Assembly (NCBI RefSeq): GCF_009734185.1
Contig: NZ_CP046393.1
Span: forward strand, 113,501 to 177,500
From: Commensalibacter melissae
GTDB taxonomy: Bacteria > Pseudomonadota > Alphaproteobacteria > Acetobacterales > Acetobacteraceae
Reading direction: 5' to 3'
DNA: 64,000 nt
The translations under genes and the position numbers were made by a program. Positions 38,101-45,746 of this stretch are shown in pieces (position 1 is the stretch's first letter; each line of letters begins with the position of its first letter). The notes below the pieces were generated by a model. It did not search any database. It was not told the DNA's origin and was given only the letters and a program-made list of their open reading frames with translations.

Positions 38101-38893
38101 TGTTAAGAGAAGTAGAAGCGCTGGATTATTGAGTAATTTATATTTATCAGAAAAAGAACAACCCAAAACCATTACATCATTGGGATATCAGGATGAAATA
38201 CGATTTGGTAAAGATGGTATCTTTTGGTGTTCAAAAGAAGGTGGAGAAGGACAGGCTGAATGGTCTTTATATCCGTCTTATGCCGCAATGAAAAAAGATC
38301 ATACAGGAAAATTTACTTATCCTTATGTAACCCCTACAACCAAGGATAAATTGCCTGTTGATTATCCAATAGGAACACAATCATATGATATTGATAAAAA
38401 AGAACCTCTATGGTGGAACGGTACTGAATGGATTGATCCGGTTGCCAAAGCGGCAACAATCAAAATAGGTAACATTGTATCTGTCGAAGCTGACCAACCT
38501 GCTCAAATAACGAATTCAGGATCTGATATAAATGCAGTTTTTGATTTTTCAATTCCGAAGGGAGAAAAAGGACAGCAAGGGATTAGTGTTCAATCCGTTA
38601 TCATGAATGATGATTTGACCTTTTCCTTTATGATGAGTAATGATTCAATTGAGAAAGTCAATTCCGGTCTTTATAGAAATAAAGATGGAGTAGTTATTGC
38701 GCCTGAAAAGGTTTCTGAAATTCCAAATGATTTTTTATTAAATGGTAATTTATACATAGCTTCTGATGATTATGTTAACGGCAGTAAAAAAATGCCTGAA
38801 GGATTGTCATTAAACGGTAATATCGTTCTTACTGATGGTTCTGTCTACTATAAAAATTCCTGGAATAATGGCGGCGTACTTTGTGTTGCTTAA
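35135..38893 (+). CDS. Large collagen-like phage tail-fibre protein
   Basis: The 1252-residue protein starts with a beta-rich domain (residues 1-120), then alternates Gly-X-Y collagen-like stretches (such as GPQGLQGDTGPQGLQGIQG) with two kinds of globular module. One is an approximately 48-residue AATVxxG...AVLDFTIPKGEKG unit, seen five times near residues 135, 182, 651, 703 and 1105. The other ends in a WxxxGxLKG-type turn. The Gly-X-Y parts should form trimeric stalks. The last 500 residues look like a receptor-binding region. No signal peptide is present, which favours a phage-type fibre over an exported adhesin. A 270-bp tandem duplication lies inside it. Confidence 0.85.
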   Translation: MNCDQGSRIIIVPAGCLGHREIDLQCKSPLESVYYQFSMVNRLSPSDAISCVSAQPSDETLSVDRITVSGQTFKARISGGTMNTKIGIRFLVTTRANEEREFVVTLPIMPEGIMGSGEAGNYVLGDTGPQGPQGCAATVTVGKVLPTEPDGDPKIVNSGTEVDAVLDFTLPRGQVGPQGEQGQAATVKIGNVVTGAAGSDAAVENRGDEHNVVLDFTIPEGRQGIQGIQGKAGTQILLSNRDPVARDAKENIVWLNDVTGDLFETVSRGGDAYSWHKSGNLKGEAGSIIYTGTVDPVYNEVYKKSDLYFNITNSNLFTFNDNQWVRLANLKGDQGERGSLWFFAQEDPVTSSSYRVGDSFLNTASNDLFVFNGTNWQKVGNLQGKQGDIGPQGLQGDTGPQGLQGIQGEKGEAGKDGRDGFDGTRIITSQQDPDQGSAPLNPNVVWINTTSWEVKRTIPHGDSWDWVSLGSIRGPRGDTGPQGLQGDTGPQGLQGIQGEKGEAGKDGRDGFDGTRIITSQQDPDQGSAPLNPNVVWINTTSWEVKRTIPHGDSWDWVSLGSIRGPRGDTGPQGLQGLQGEKGAKGDDGSRWYSGHNLPDATIGLNDPRGMPRAGDQYLYLDEKTGEASAYIYTNDKTWGGPLGKVAGPQGKAATVRVVEQVQPLRPDEAATIKNIGDEHDAILQFSIPKGEKGDVGPIGKEGAAATIRIGTVTTTDPDVQASVRNSGSENTAVLEFSIPKGEKGDSYTNDGSTELNVKSIQSDGGKVGTDGAGKLSAEMLDYTIKVPTPSHQDASLGKVVDLAHQAIPNIEINHPNGVAGLDARGQLTQPINNPFIITQSINPDAKVSIYLDDDVHAYADKTLFDIYTVGAQSKIIAFAPSEGIANILASAKADKIEELKGYIFAGGACWLPDCQPLEFKGYQGSYTFVCYGSDMDKSGYKIKTDIICENQLVDGKGEAFKKDAIITIRVGDVVTLMAHWIDQNRTYYYVKRSRSAGLLSNLYLSEKEQPKTITSLGYQDEIRFGKDGIFWCSKEGGEGQAEWSLYPSYAAMKKDHTGKFTYPYVTPTTKDKLPVDYPIGTQSYDIDKKEPLWWNGTEWIDPVAKAATIKIGNIVSVEADQPAQITNSGSDINAVFDFSIPKGEKGQQGISVQSVIMNDDLTFSFMMSNDSIEKVNSGLYRNKDGVVIAPEKVSEIPNDFLLNGNLYIASDDYVNGSKKMPEGLSLNGNIVLTDGSVYYKNSWNNGGVLCVA
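36301..36840 (+). repeat. 270-bp tandem duplication inside the collagen-like fibre gene
   Basis: Two back-to-back copies, 36301-36570 and 36571-36840, differ by one base that I can see (C at 36349, T at 36619). A third copy begins at 36841 but diverges after about 20 bases. Each unit encodes 90 residues, comprising a collagen stretch plus one GTRIITSQQDP...GSIRGPRG module, so the reading frame is kept. The near identity implies a recent duplication or ongoing homogenisation. Confidence 0.97.
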
Positions 38894-38937
38894 TAGCTAT
38901 ATTTTTTTATTCAATTATAGATATATAGGGCATTAAA

Positions 38938-39444
38938 ATGATTAATTCGTCTCCAAAGAATCTGAATCTCTCAGATTGTACTGTTTCTATTGATGAAGAT
39001 AATGTTGAAAACCAGAAATTGCTAGATGCAATCTATAATCTTGATGTTCATACATTCAAGCTTAATTACGCTATTGATAAAAAGGGAGAGAGTAAAGCCA
39101 GATTGCATAATGGTTTTATAGCTCAGGAGGTCGAGAAGTCTTTGAAAGATAAAGGTTTGTCAGCTTCTGATTATGGAATGTGGATAGAAGAAAAAGTTTT
39201 TGAGACACAAGATATTGAGACAGGCGAAAAGGATGACAGGGGTAATCCTGTTACAAAAAGAGAATGTATATTTTTAAAAGATGCTGATAGTAATCAGGTT
39301 TACAGGCAGTCTTTACGATATGATGAAATATTTTGTGTTTTTATTCAAGCATTTAAACAAAAATTGAAAAAACTTGAGGATTTTAAACAAGTTTACGAGC
39401 AAAGAATTAGTGATTTAGAAACTAGGCTATTAAATTTAAAATAA
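38938..39444 (+). CDS. Short S74-type fibre chaperone-like protein (truncated paralogue)
   Basis: The 168-residue protein begins SSPKNLNLSDCTVSID, like the next gene (APKDLDLSACNVSMD). It then goes straight to an S74 chaperone-like region: LHNGFIAQEVEKSLKDKG, YRQSLRYDEIFCVFI and a coiled-coil end (RISDLETRLLNLK). The middle domain of its neighbour and the SDKNVK-type self-cleavage segment are missing. It therefore looks like an internal-deletion paralogue that kept the N-terminal tag and the trimerising C-terminus. It may be a fibre accessory or a decaying duplicate. Confidence 0.7.
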   Translation: MINSSPKNLNLSDCTVSIDEDNVENQKLLDAIYNLDVHTFKLNYAIDKKGESKARLHNGFIAQEVEKSLKDKGLSASDYGMWIEEKVFETQDIETGEKDDRGNPVTKRECIFLKDADSNQVYRQSLRYDEIFCVFIQAFKQKLKKLEDFKQVYEQRISDLETRLLNLK

Positions 39445-39485
39445 ATTTTTCAAATTAATGAATGAAATTAATTAAGAGATATAAA

Positions 39486-40535
39486 ATGACAAATCAAAAT
39501 AACGCTCCAAAAGATCTGGACCTGTCTGCATGTAATGTTTCAATGGATGGTGGTAATACATCACAGCAACTTTCAGAACTTGTTAAAACAGCAAATGATA
39601 CAAAAGAACAGATTGCAAGTGTCACAGCAATTGCAAGTCAAGCACAAAGTAATGTTGATAACATTAGAACCTATGTCAATAATTTAGATCTAGATAAATA
39701 TTTTTCCATTGATGATGCAAATAAACCCTTGGGTATTGTAATACTTGATTTGACAGGACAATTTGTGTATCCACAGCCTAAGGATATGGATGGTGTTACA
39801 TGGATTAATGCGGGTTTAAGACCAATAAATGGTGATTATACAAAAGATTATGAACCCAATCCAAAATCCAGGGAAATACATATTCAGTATTCTGTAAATT
39901 TTAATGGTGAAAAAGGTAATAACAAGAGTTTTACTAGTGTAGTATGGTCTGACAACATTAATGCCAATTATGCATTTGGTTCTGTTTCCTTTCATCCCCT
40001 TAATGATGGCGGCGGGGACCTGGGACGTGCGGGAAATTCATGGAACAATCTTTTCATAAAGACCGCACCAAACGTGACCTCGGACAAAAATGTCAAGACC
40101 ATCACATCCATCCTTGATGAAAAAGCCGATAATTCCGACAGGAAACTGATGGATGCTCTGTATAATGTCAATGTTGTCAATTACAAGCTGAATGACGCGA
40201 TAAAAGAGAAAGGTGAGGACAAGGCACGTGTTCATACAGGTTTTATCGCGCAGGATATAGAACAGGCGATCAGGGATGCGGGACTTGATCCATCCGATTA
40301 TGCCATGTGGACGCAGGATGCATCACTTGAATTCAAGAGGGTGGATACAGGCGAGAAGGATGAAAACGGGAACCCGATCCTTAAATCTGTTCAGGAAGTG
40401 CCAAAAGATGACAAGGGTGACATTATTTATCGTCAAAAACTGAGATATACAGAAGTTCTTTGTATGCTTTTAGCTGCTCATAAACGGAAAATTAATGATC
40501 TTGAGACACGGCTGATGAAACTTGAAAGTAAATAA
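39486..40535 (+). CDS. Tail-fibre protein with C-terminal S74 intramolecular chaperone domain
   Basis: The protein has an N-terminal tag, a coiled-coil-like segment near residues 25-65, and a middle beta-rich domain. From about residue 195 there is an S74-type domain with TSDKNVKTI (candidate self-cleavage Ser-Lys), VHTGFIAQDIEQAI, YRQKLRYTEVLCMLL and the ending INDLETRLMKLES. S74 chaperones trimerise fibres or endosialidase-like proteins and then cleave off. The frame is open from 39462, but AGAG before the ATG at 39486 supports the later start (349 residues). The next gene starts one base after the stop. Confidence 0.8.
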   Translation: MTNQNNAPKDLDLSACNVSMDGGNTSQQLSELVKTANDTKEQIASVTAIASQAQSNVDNIRTYVNNLDLDKYFSIDDANKPLGIVILDLTGQFVYPQPKDMDGVTWINAGLRPINGDYTKDYEPNPKSREIHIQYSVNFNGEKGNNKSFTSVVWSDNINANYAFGSVSFHPLNDGGGDLGRAGNSWNNLFIKTAPNVTSDKNVKTITSILDEKADNSDRKLMDALYNVNVVNYKLNDAIKEKGEDKARVHTGFIAQDIEQAIRDAGLDPSDYAMWTQDASLEFKRVDTGEKDENGNPILKSVQEVPKDDKGDIIYRQKLRYTEVLCMLLAAHKRKINDLETRLMKLESK

Positions 40536-40536
40536 A

Positions 40537-40944
40537 ATGAGCAGATTTGATATGACACAAGGTCTCGCGAAAGGATCGTTGGGACAGGAAATGACAGGTG
40601 GACAGATTGTTGATCGTTTATCTGCTGGTATATTGGTTGAAAACAGGATTGTAAATGATCCAGCTATTACCTTGATGTTTCCAAAAGCGGGAGACATCAG
40701 CTATCGTCTTCTACTCCAGAAAGCGTGCAGGATTTCACTTGGGCAAGGGCAAAAGGGTCAGTTGCAACGCATGACGATCATTCTTCAGCAACCCTATGAA
40801 GGAAATTGCGAGGTTGAATTTGATGCATCTGTCAAATGGCAGAATAGGCAACCCTTTATTGATACAAGAGCAGGGTCGGTTACCCTTGTAGAAATTTTGT
40901 TTGATGGAATGTCACAATTTTATGGAAAATTGATTTATGGCTGA
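40537..40944 (+). CDS. Small beta-rich tail-fibre tip or receptor-binding-like protein
   Basis: The 135-residue protein ends with FDASVKWQNRQPFIDTRAGSVTL and ILFDGMSQFYGKLIYG. This resembles the common C-terminal beta-sandwich of phage fibre tips (xVxWxxxxxPxLxxxxGxxDxIxFxxxGxxWYGxx). The upstream frame extends to 40522, but the ATG at 40537 directly follows the preceding stop and is preferred. It is the last intact gene of the fibre island. The function is assigned by pattern only. Confidence 0.55.
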   Translation: MSRFDMTQGLAKGSLGQEMTGGQIVDRLSAGILVENRIVNDPAITLMFPKAGDISYRLLLQKACRISLGQGQKGQLQRMTIILQQPYEGNCEVEFDASVKWQNRQPFIDTRAGSVTLVEILFDGMSQFYGKLIYG

Positions 40945-41651
40945 TGTCAAAAAACAGTAGTAAATAGGATATATTAATAATGAAAATCTTGTCTAGTTTG
41001 GTTGTAGTAACATATCGGATGAATGGGATTTAACCGTATTATCTAAATCAAACAGACCATTGCTGGTTTTCATTAAAGGAGAGCAATCCCACAGATAAAG
41101 TGAAGGGAATAAGTATTTCATTTTTTGAAGGAATATCTTATTTTAATTCTTTGCAGTAAGAATCTGGGGATTGCAAGAACAGGTCAGTTTAACGTCAGTA
41201 AAGAAATATTATAATATAGAATAAAAGAATGCATCCTGTTGTAGATAAATATTTTATTATCAGATTCAGGTATGGTTTTGAAAAGGATATGGAACAGATA
41301 GAACTTTGCTTAGGAACAATATTACAACTAAATATGGCGAGATTTTCATAAAGATGAAACAGTTGTTTGGTACTAGAAAACAAATGTTCCTATTACAATT
41401 AGTTTGATTTAGGTATGTGTAATTCAGCTATATTTTCCATGGCAAGGTTCCTTTGTGAGGTATGGTATAATGATGAATCTCATGGGTCTGTATATTTTAG
41501 AAAATAATCTTTCCCAAGCGCAATAAGGGATTGATCATCAGCATTATATTCAAGGTTGTTATCAGCCAAGATACTTGGATAATTTTGGGCAAAAATGTGT
41601 CTACCATCATAATGAATGAAATTTAATTGGTCGTGAGGAAATATTAATAGC
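40945..41651. other. Degenerate AT-rich stretch between the fibre island and the CotH remnant
   Basis: These 707 bases hold no gene I can support. Short open stretches exist, such as one around 41020-41095 reading WDLTVLSKSNRPLLVFIKGEQ, which looks protein-like but ends quickly. They may be the eroded 5' part of the CotH-like gene that follows or another fibre-related remnant. Confidence 0.45.
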
Positions 41652-42096
41652 AGATTACCAAGTTTATATGAATCGCCTATTGAAAGTGTACAAGTGGATA
41701 TTGAAAGATATAACAAATGTAAAAAAGAATTTATTATTGATTATATATTTTTATATGAATTAACCGTTTTTTTACAGTATTACTAATAATTTAATCCTAT
41801 GTTGTTGGGATGTGGAAAAATCACTAACCATATGGTAAATATTTCCGAATATCAAACCTTTGGAATTATCGATGATATCATCACATCAAACCAGAAATTT
41901 ATGCAAGATGACGTGAGTTGTGGAATGGCAATTTAATTTCCAATGAGACAATTAACAAAATTATTATCGAGAAAGCAAATTTGATTGACCCGGAACCAAT
42001 GACGTAAAATCTTAAAAATCGCCTGTAAATTATATCATTGATTACGTCAAACGACGTATTGAATGGTTGGATCAACAATTTAAGTATTACAGTTAA
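41652..42096 (+). pseudogene. Decayed CotH-like kinase gene (C-terminal part)
   Basis: Three fragments in three different frames match the order of CotH C-terminal motifs. Fragment 41652-41786 reads YNKCKKEFIIDYIFLYELT, like the FIDYxLLNELTKN motif. Fragment 41915-42007 reads ELWNGNLISNETINKIIIEK, like the (R)W..L..G.LSxExIxxxI motif. Fragment 42016-42096 reads VNYIIDYVKRRIEWLDQQF and a stop, like the final YIKxFIxxRLxWLD motif. CotH proteins are atypical secreted protein kinases known from spore coats. The frameshifts and stops indicate an old, dead gene. Identification is from motif memory and moderate. Confidence 0.5.
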
Positions 42097-42316
42097 TTAT
42101 TATAGGCTTTATTGATTATAGAATTACTTTTTAAAGAGTGGTTTTATGATTGACTTAAATAAATATTCATAATTTTTTCATGGAAAAAGTCAAAATTTCT
42201 GTACTATTAATTTTTTGTTTTTTTTTTGATTCATTTATCGTGTTGAATAATATTAATTAAAAAATAAGATAATTGATTGTTATTGAAAGTTTAATTTTAT
42301 TGATAAACATATCTAT

Positions 42317-42393
42317 TGGCGGACCCGACGAGATTCGAACTCATGGCCTTTGCCTTCGGAGGGCAACGCTCTATCCAGCTGAGCTACGGGTCC
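42317..42393 (-). tRNA. tRNA-Arg (anticodon CCG)
   Basis: The minus strand folds as a tRNA. The acceptor GGACCCG pairs with CGGGTCC. The D arm is GCTCAGCTGGATAGAGC and the anticodon stem TTGCC/GGCAA has loop CTCCGAA. The T arm contains GTTCGAATC and the CCA end is encoded (42317-42319). The anticodon CCG reads CGG arginine codons. Its 3' end faces the CotH remnant and fibre island, the usual side for integration of mobile elements, but no integrase or duplicated att site is seen. Confidence 0.96.
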
Positions 42394-42499
42394 TTTGAAA
42401 ATGTTCATACTCTGTTTTAATGAAAATAGCCAGTTTTTCTTTTGTCAAATATAATTTTTCTTTTTTTATCCTTATATCAAGATTGATAAATTACAGGGT

Positions 42500-43117
42500 T
42501 TATTGAATTTGTTTGATTGACGGTAAATTCCATTTAAATTTTAAAGATAACAAGCGAATTGCACTACAGATTATAATGGCAAACCATGGAGCAAAGGTGG
42601 GACTGATAATATTCTTGTCCCCCATAATTTGGACAATGGCTCCGCCAATGGCGGCAGAGGCATAAATTTCCTTGGTTAATACGGATGGAATCAGGGCGGT
42701 TAATGTATCACGCAATATTCCTCCACCGATGGCCGTAAGTGTTCCAAGAAAAATACTTATTTCGCAATTTCCGGTAAAAACAAACGCTTTATGGGCGCCA
42801 AACGAAGCAAAAAAACCCAATCCGATGGCATCAAAAAACAGAGTTGGATGATTGAGATGTAAAAGTAATTTTTGGAAAAAGGCAGCCAGGAAAACTGAAG
42901 TCAAGACAATAACGAGATATTCCAGATTCATCATCCCCGCTAAAGGAAAAGAACCGATACAGATATCCCTTACAATTCCTCCACCACAGGCTGTGACAAA
43001 GGCAATGCAAAAAACGCCAAAGATATCCAGATTACGATTAATAGCTGCCAGAGCTCCACTGATGGCGAAAGCAAATGTTCCAATTAAATCAACATAATGG
43101 AAAAAAGTATGACTCAT
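42500..43117 (-). CDS. TRIC-family (UPF0126) membrane protein
   Basis: The 205-residue protein has about seven hydrophobic helices arranged as two similar halves. Each half carries the glycine-rich GGG(I/L)xRD motif, seen here as TACGGGIVRDI near residue 45 and TAIGGGILRDT near 130. This is the bacterial TRIC (YicG/YadS-like) cation-channel family. It follows rbsK by 29 bases on the same strand. Its physiological role in bacteria is poorly known. Confidence 0.9.
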   Translation of the reverse strand: MSHTFFHYVDLIGTFAFAISGALAAINRNLDIFGVFCIAFVTACGGGIVRDICIGSFPLAGMMNLEYLVIVLTSVFLAAFFQKLLLHLNHPTLFFDAIGLGFFASFGAHKAFVFTGNCEISIFLGTLTAIGGGILRDTLTALIPSVLTKEIYASAAIGGAIVQIMGDKNIISPTFAPWFAIIICSAIRLLSLKFKWNLPSIKQIQ

Positions 43118-43146
43118 AGGAACATGTTCCCTGGGGATATGAAATG

Positions 43147-44034
43147 TTAATGAAATTGAAAAGCGGTTAATTCTTTCAGTGTGGGCATACCATTTTGGGC
43201 CCCAGTGCGTGTAACCGAAAGTGCAGAAGCTTGCAAGGCTTTTTCAATCGCTTTTTCATATCCCAAATGAAGAAAACAGCAAAAGGCGCCACAAAATGTA
43301 TCACCCGCCCCTGTTGTATCGACGGTTGGTACGGTATAGGCGGGGATATGTTGAATCTGTTTTTCTTTATTTTTAAAAAGTATTCCGCTGCGACCCCATG
43401 TCATGATAATGGGTGTAGAGCTATGCAGGATAATATCTTCGTAAGTTTCTGATCCATTATGTCGAAAGGCTTTTATCTCATGTTCGTTCGGTAAAAGATA
43501 ACTGATTTTTGGAATGATATCTGCAGGGAGCTGTCGTGAAGGTGCAGGATTGACAACAATTATTTTTTTTAATCGATATGCAATCTCAATGGCTTCAATC
43601 TGCGTTTCCAAAGGGATTTCCTGCTGTAAAAGAATAATATCATGGGATTTGATGAGAGATTCAGCATTGAGAATATCCTGGGCTGATAGACTTTCATTGG
43701 CTCCTTCTGTAACAATAATTGTATTATCTGTATTTGTATGCATTATTAATGCGGTTGCAGTAGGACTTTGTTTGCAGGTTTTTATAGGTGTAATGTTGAC
43801 ATGATATTTTTTAAGGTTTTTTATTAGCAATTGACCAAAATGATCATTTCCGATTGCACCCAATATTGTAACTGATGCCCCCAGTTTTGCTGCTGCTATT
43901 GCCTGATTATTCCCCTTTCCACCACAATGAATCTGTAAGGGGCCGCCGATCAGGGTTTCTCCAGTTTCAGGGAAATGATCAACAGAAGTTTCGAGGTCAG
44001 TATTTAAACTACCAATAACCAGAATATTATTCAT
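43147..44034 (-). CDS. rbsK: Ribokinase
   Basis: The enzyme phosphorylates D-ribose with ATP to ribose 5-phosphate, which RpiA of this window can use. The 295-residue PfkB-family kinase shows GSLNTDLE near the start, the sugar-binding HCGGKGNNQAIAAAKLG, and the ATP-site motif DTTGAGDTFCGAF near residue 250 with the catalytic Asp. No ribose transporter genes are adjacent. The TRIC-family gene lies just downstream and may be co-transcribed. Confidence 0.93.
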   Translation of the reverse strand: MNNILVIGSLNTDLETSVDHFPETGETLIGGPLQIHCGGKGNNQAIAAAKLGASVTILGAIGNDHFGQLLIKNLKKYHVNITPIKTCKQSPTATALIMHTNTDNTIIVTEGANESLSAQDILNAESLIKSHDIILLQQEIPLETQIEAIEIAYRLKKIIVVNPAPSRQLPADIIPKISYLLPNEHEIKAFRHNGSETYEDIILHSSTPIIMTWGRSGILFKNKEKQIQHIPAYTVPTVDTTGAGDTFCGAFCCFLHLGYEKAIEKALQASALSVTRTGAQNGMPTLKELTAFQFH

Positions 44035-44282
44035 AAAAAAGCCTTATTGTCAGTTACAATATTTAAATAGATACTATAATTATTTTAAATGAAATAGATT
44101 GATAGAATTTATTTTTATATTTCTTTTAAAATATGGGTTATAATAACCTGATATGAAAAATATTTAATCGCACATTGTGAAATTGCATGTTTGTATTAGA
44201 TATTAAGGTAGCCTATTTCATAAAAAAGATTATAGATAGAGTATTAATTTACGTTAAATAGAAAGCAGAAAGGACGGCTTAA

Positions 44283-45653
44283 ATGGCTTATAAATCAGTT
44301 AATCCCTTTAACAATGAAACGGTGAAGACCTTTCAGGAATTAACGGAGAATGAAGTAGCTGCTAAAATTGATGAAGCTCAAGCTGCTTACTTAAAATGGC
44401 GTAAGACAGATTTTGCTACTCGTCGTCAAGTGATGAAAAAAGCCGCATCAATTTTGCGTGATAAAAAGGCGGAATTTGCTCATTATGTTACCTTGGAAAT
44501 GGGAAAACTAATTGCAGAAGCGGAAGCGGAAGTTGATTTGACTGCAGACATTTTTGATTACTATGCAGAAAATGCCGAAAAATTTCTTGCACCAAAAACC
44601 TTACATCCAAAAGATGGTCATAAGGCCTATGTTGAATATGACCCAATAGGTATCATTTTCTGTGTTGAACCATGGAATTTCCCTTATTATCAACTTGTTC
44701 GTGTTGTTGCAACGAATTTGATGGCTGGAAATGTGGTAATGGTCAAACATGCTTCCATTGTTCCACAATGTGCGGGTGCTTTTGAAAAATTGATGCTTGA
44801 TGCTGGTGCACCAAAAGGTGTTTATACCAATCTTTATGTATTATCTCAGCATACCGACAAAATCATTTCCGATCGTCGTGTCCGTGGTGTTGCACTTACG
44901 GGAAGTGAAAAGGCAGGAAGTATTGTCGCTGGCAAAGCCGGTGAAAATCTTAAGAAATCCACCCTTGAACTGGGTGGCAGTGATGCATTTATTGTTCTTG
45001 AAGATGCCGACCTGGATTCAGCATGCAAATGGGGTCTTTGGGGTCGTATGAATAATACGGGACAATGTTGTGTTGCCGCAAAACGTTTCATTGTTGTTGA
45101 ATCTGTTGCAGATGAATATCTGAAACGTTTAACAGACTGTTTTTCTAAACTGAAAATGGGTGATCCAATGGATCGTAGCACGACATTGGGTCCATTATCC
45201 AGTGAGGCAGCTGCACAGGAAATTGCAGATATGACAGCCGAAGCTGTCAAGCATGGTGCCAAGGCCGTGATTGGTGGTAAACGTCCAAATCGTTCAGGCG
45301 CTTTTATGGAGGCGACCATTTTGACCGATATTACCAAGCAAAATCCAGTATTCTATAAAGAATTTTTTGGACCAGTTGTTATGTTCTTTCGTGTTCCAGA
45401 TGAAAAAGCGGCAATTGAGTTGGCCAATGATTCAGATTTTGGTTTGGGTGGAACCGTATTTTCAAGAGATGTTGAGCGTGCAAAGCGGGTTGCAAAGGAA
45501 ATTGATACCGGCATGGTCTTTATCAACCGTCCTACCTGGACAGCGCCAGATCTTCCATTTGGCGGTGTGAAACATTCTGGATATGGTCGTGAATTGTCTG
45601 ATGAGGGAATTTTTGAATTCCTTAATCATAAATTAATTTATATCGAGAAATAA
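44283..45653 (+). CDS. NAD(P)-dependent succinate-semialdehyde dehydrogenase (Sad/GabD-like)
   Basis: This aldehyde dehydrogenase of 456 residues starts MAYKSVNPFNNE. It shows the catalytic pair ELGGSDAF (Glu, near residue 225) and NTGQCCVAAKR (Cys, near 260), plus the late FGGVKHSGYGREL motif. Length and sequence style match the short YneI/Sad group that oxidises succinate semialdehyde to succinate. In acetic acid bacteria this activity commonly bridges 2-oxoglutarate to succinate. The substrate is inferred. A hairpin terminator follows at 45699. Confidence 0.9.
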   Translation: MAYKSVNPFNNETVKTFQELTENEVAAKIDEAQAAYLKWRKTDFATRRQVMKKAASILRDKKAEFAHYVTLEMGKLIAEAEAEVDLTADIFDYYAENAEKFLAPKTLHPKDGHKAYVEYDPIGIIFCVEPWNFPYYQLVRVVATNLMAGNVVMVKHASIVPQCAGAFEKLMLDAGAPKGVYTNLYVLSQHTDKIISDRRVRGVALTGSEKAGSIVAGKAGENLKKSTLELGGSDAFIVLEDADLDSACKWGLWGRMNNTGQCCVAAKRFIVVESVADEYLKRLTDCFSKLKMGDPMDRSTTLGPLSSEAAAQEIADMTAEAVKHGAKAVIGGKRPNRSGAFMEATILTDITKQNPVFYKEFFGPVVMFFRVPDEKAAIELANDSDFGLGGTVFSRDVERAKRVAKEIDTGMVFINRPTWTAPDLPFGGVKHSGYGRELSDEGIFEFLNHKLIYIEK

Positions 45654-45698
45654 TTTCATTTTTACTATATTTATAAAGTGAAATTTGGATTAAAAGAG

Positions 45699-45728
45699 GG
45701 ATTCATTATATTTAATGAATCCTTTTTT
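45699..45728 (+). terminator. Rho-independent terminator after the aldehyde dehydrogenase
   Basis: GGATTCATTA pairs perfectly with TAATGAATCC around a four-base loop and is followed by six T. Its position also argues that the downstream methyltransferase starts after it (ATG 45747) rather than at an upstream GTG at 45678. Confidence 0.92.
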
Positions 45729-45746
45729 ATTTCAGGTCAAGAATTT

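Noticed and set aside
41480-41716. Minus-strand frame of 78 codons in the gap after the fibre island
   Set aside because: It has no ribosome site or recognisable domain and overlaps the plus-strand CotH-like fragments, which match a known motif order better.
32700-42393. A complete prophage ending at tRNA-Arg
   Set aside because: Only fibre-type genes are present. Capsid, terminase, tail tube, lysis, regulator and integrase genes are all missing, and no att duplication was found.
43119-43130. Palindrome GGAACATGTTCC just upstream of the TRIC-family gene
   Set aside because: It is a single 12-base palindrome covering the ribosome site between two co-directional genes. It has no second copy or regulator context, so chance is likely.
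44846-45337. Minus-strand frame of 163 codons within the aldehyde dehydrogenase gene
   Set aside because: It lies wholly antisense to a complete enzyme with all catalytic motifs and shows no domain of its own.
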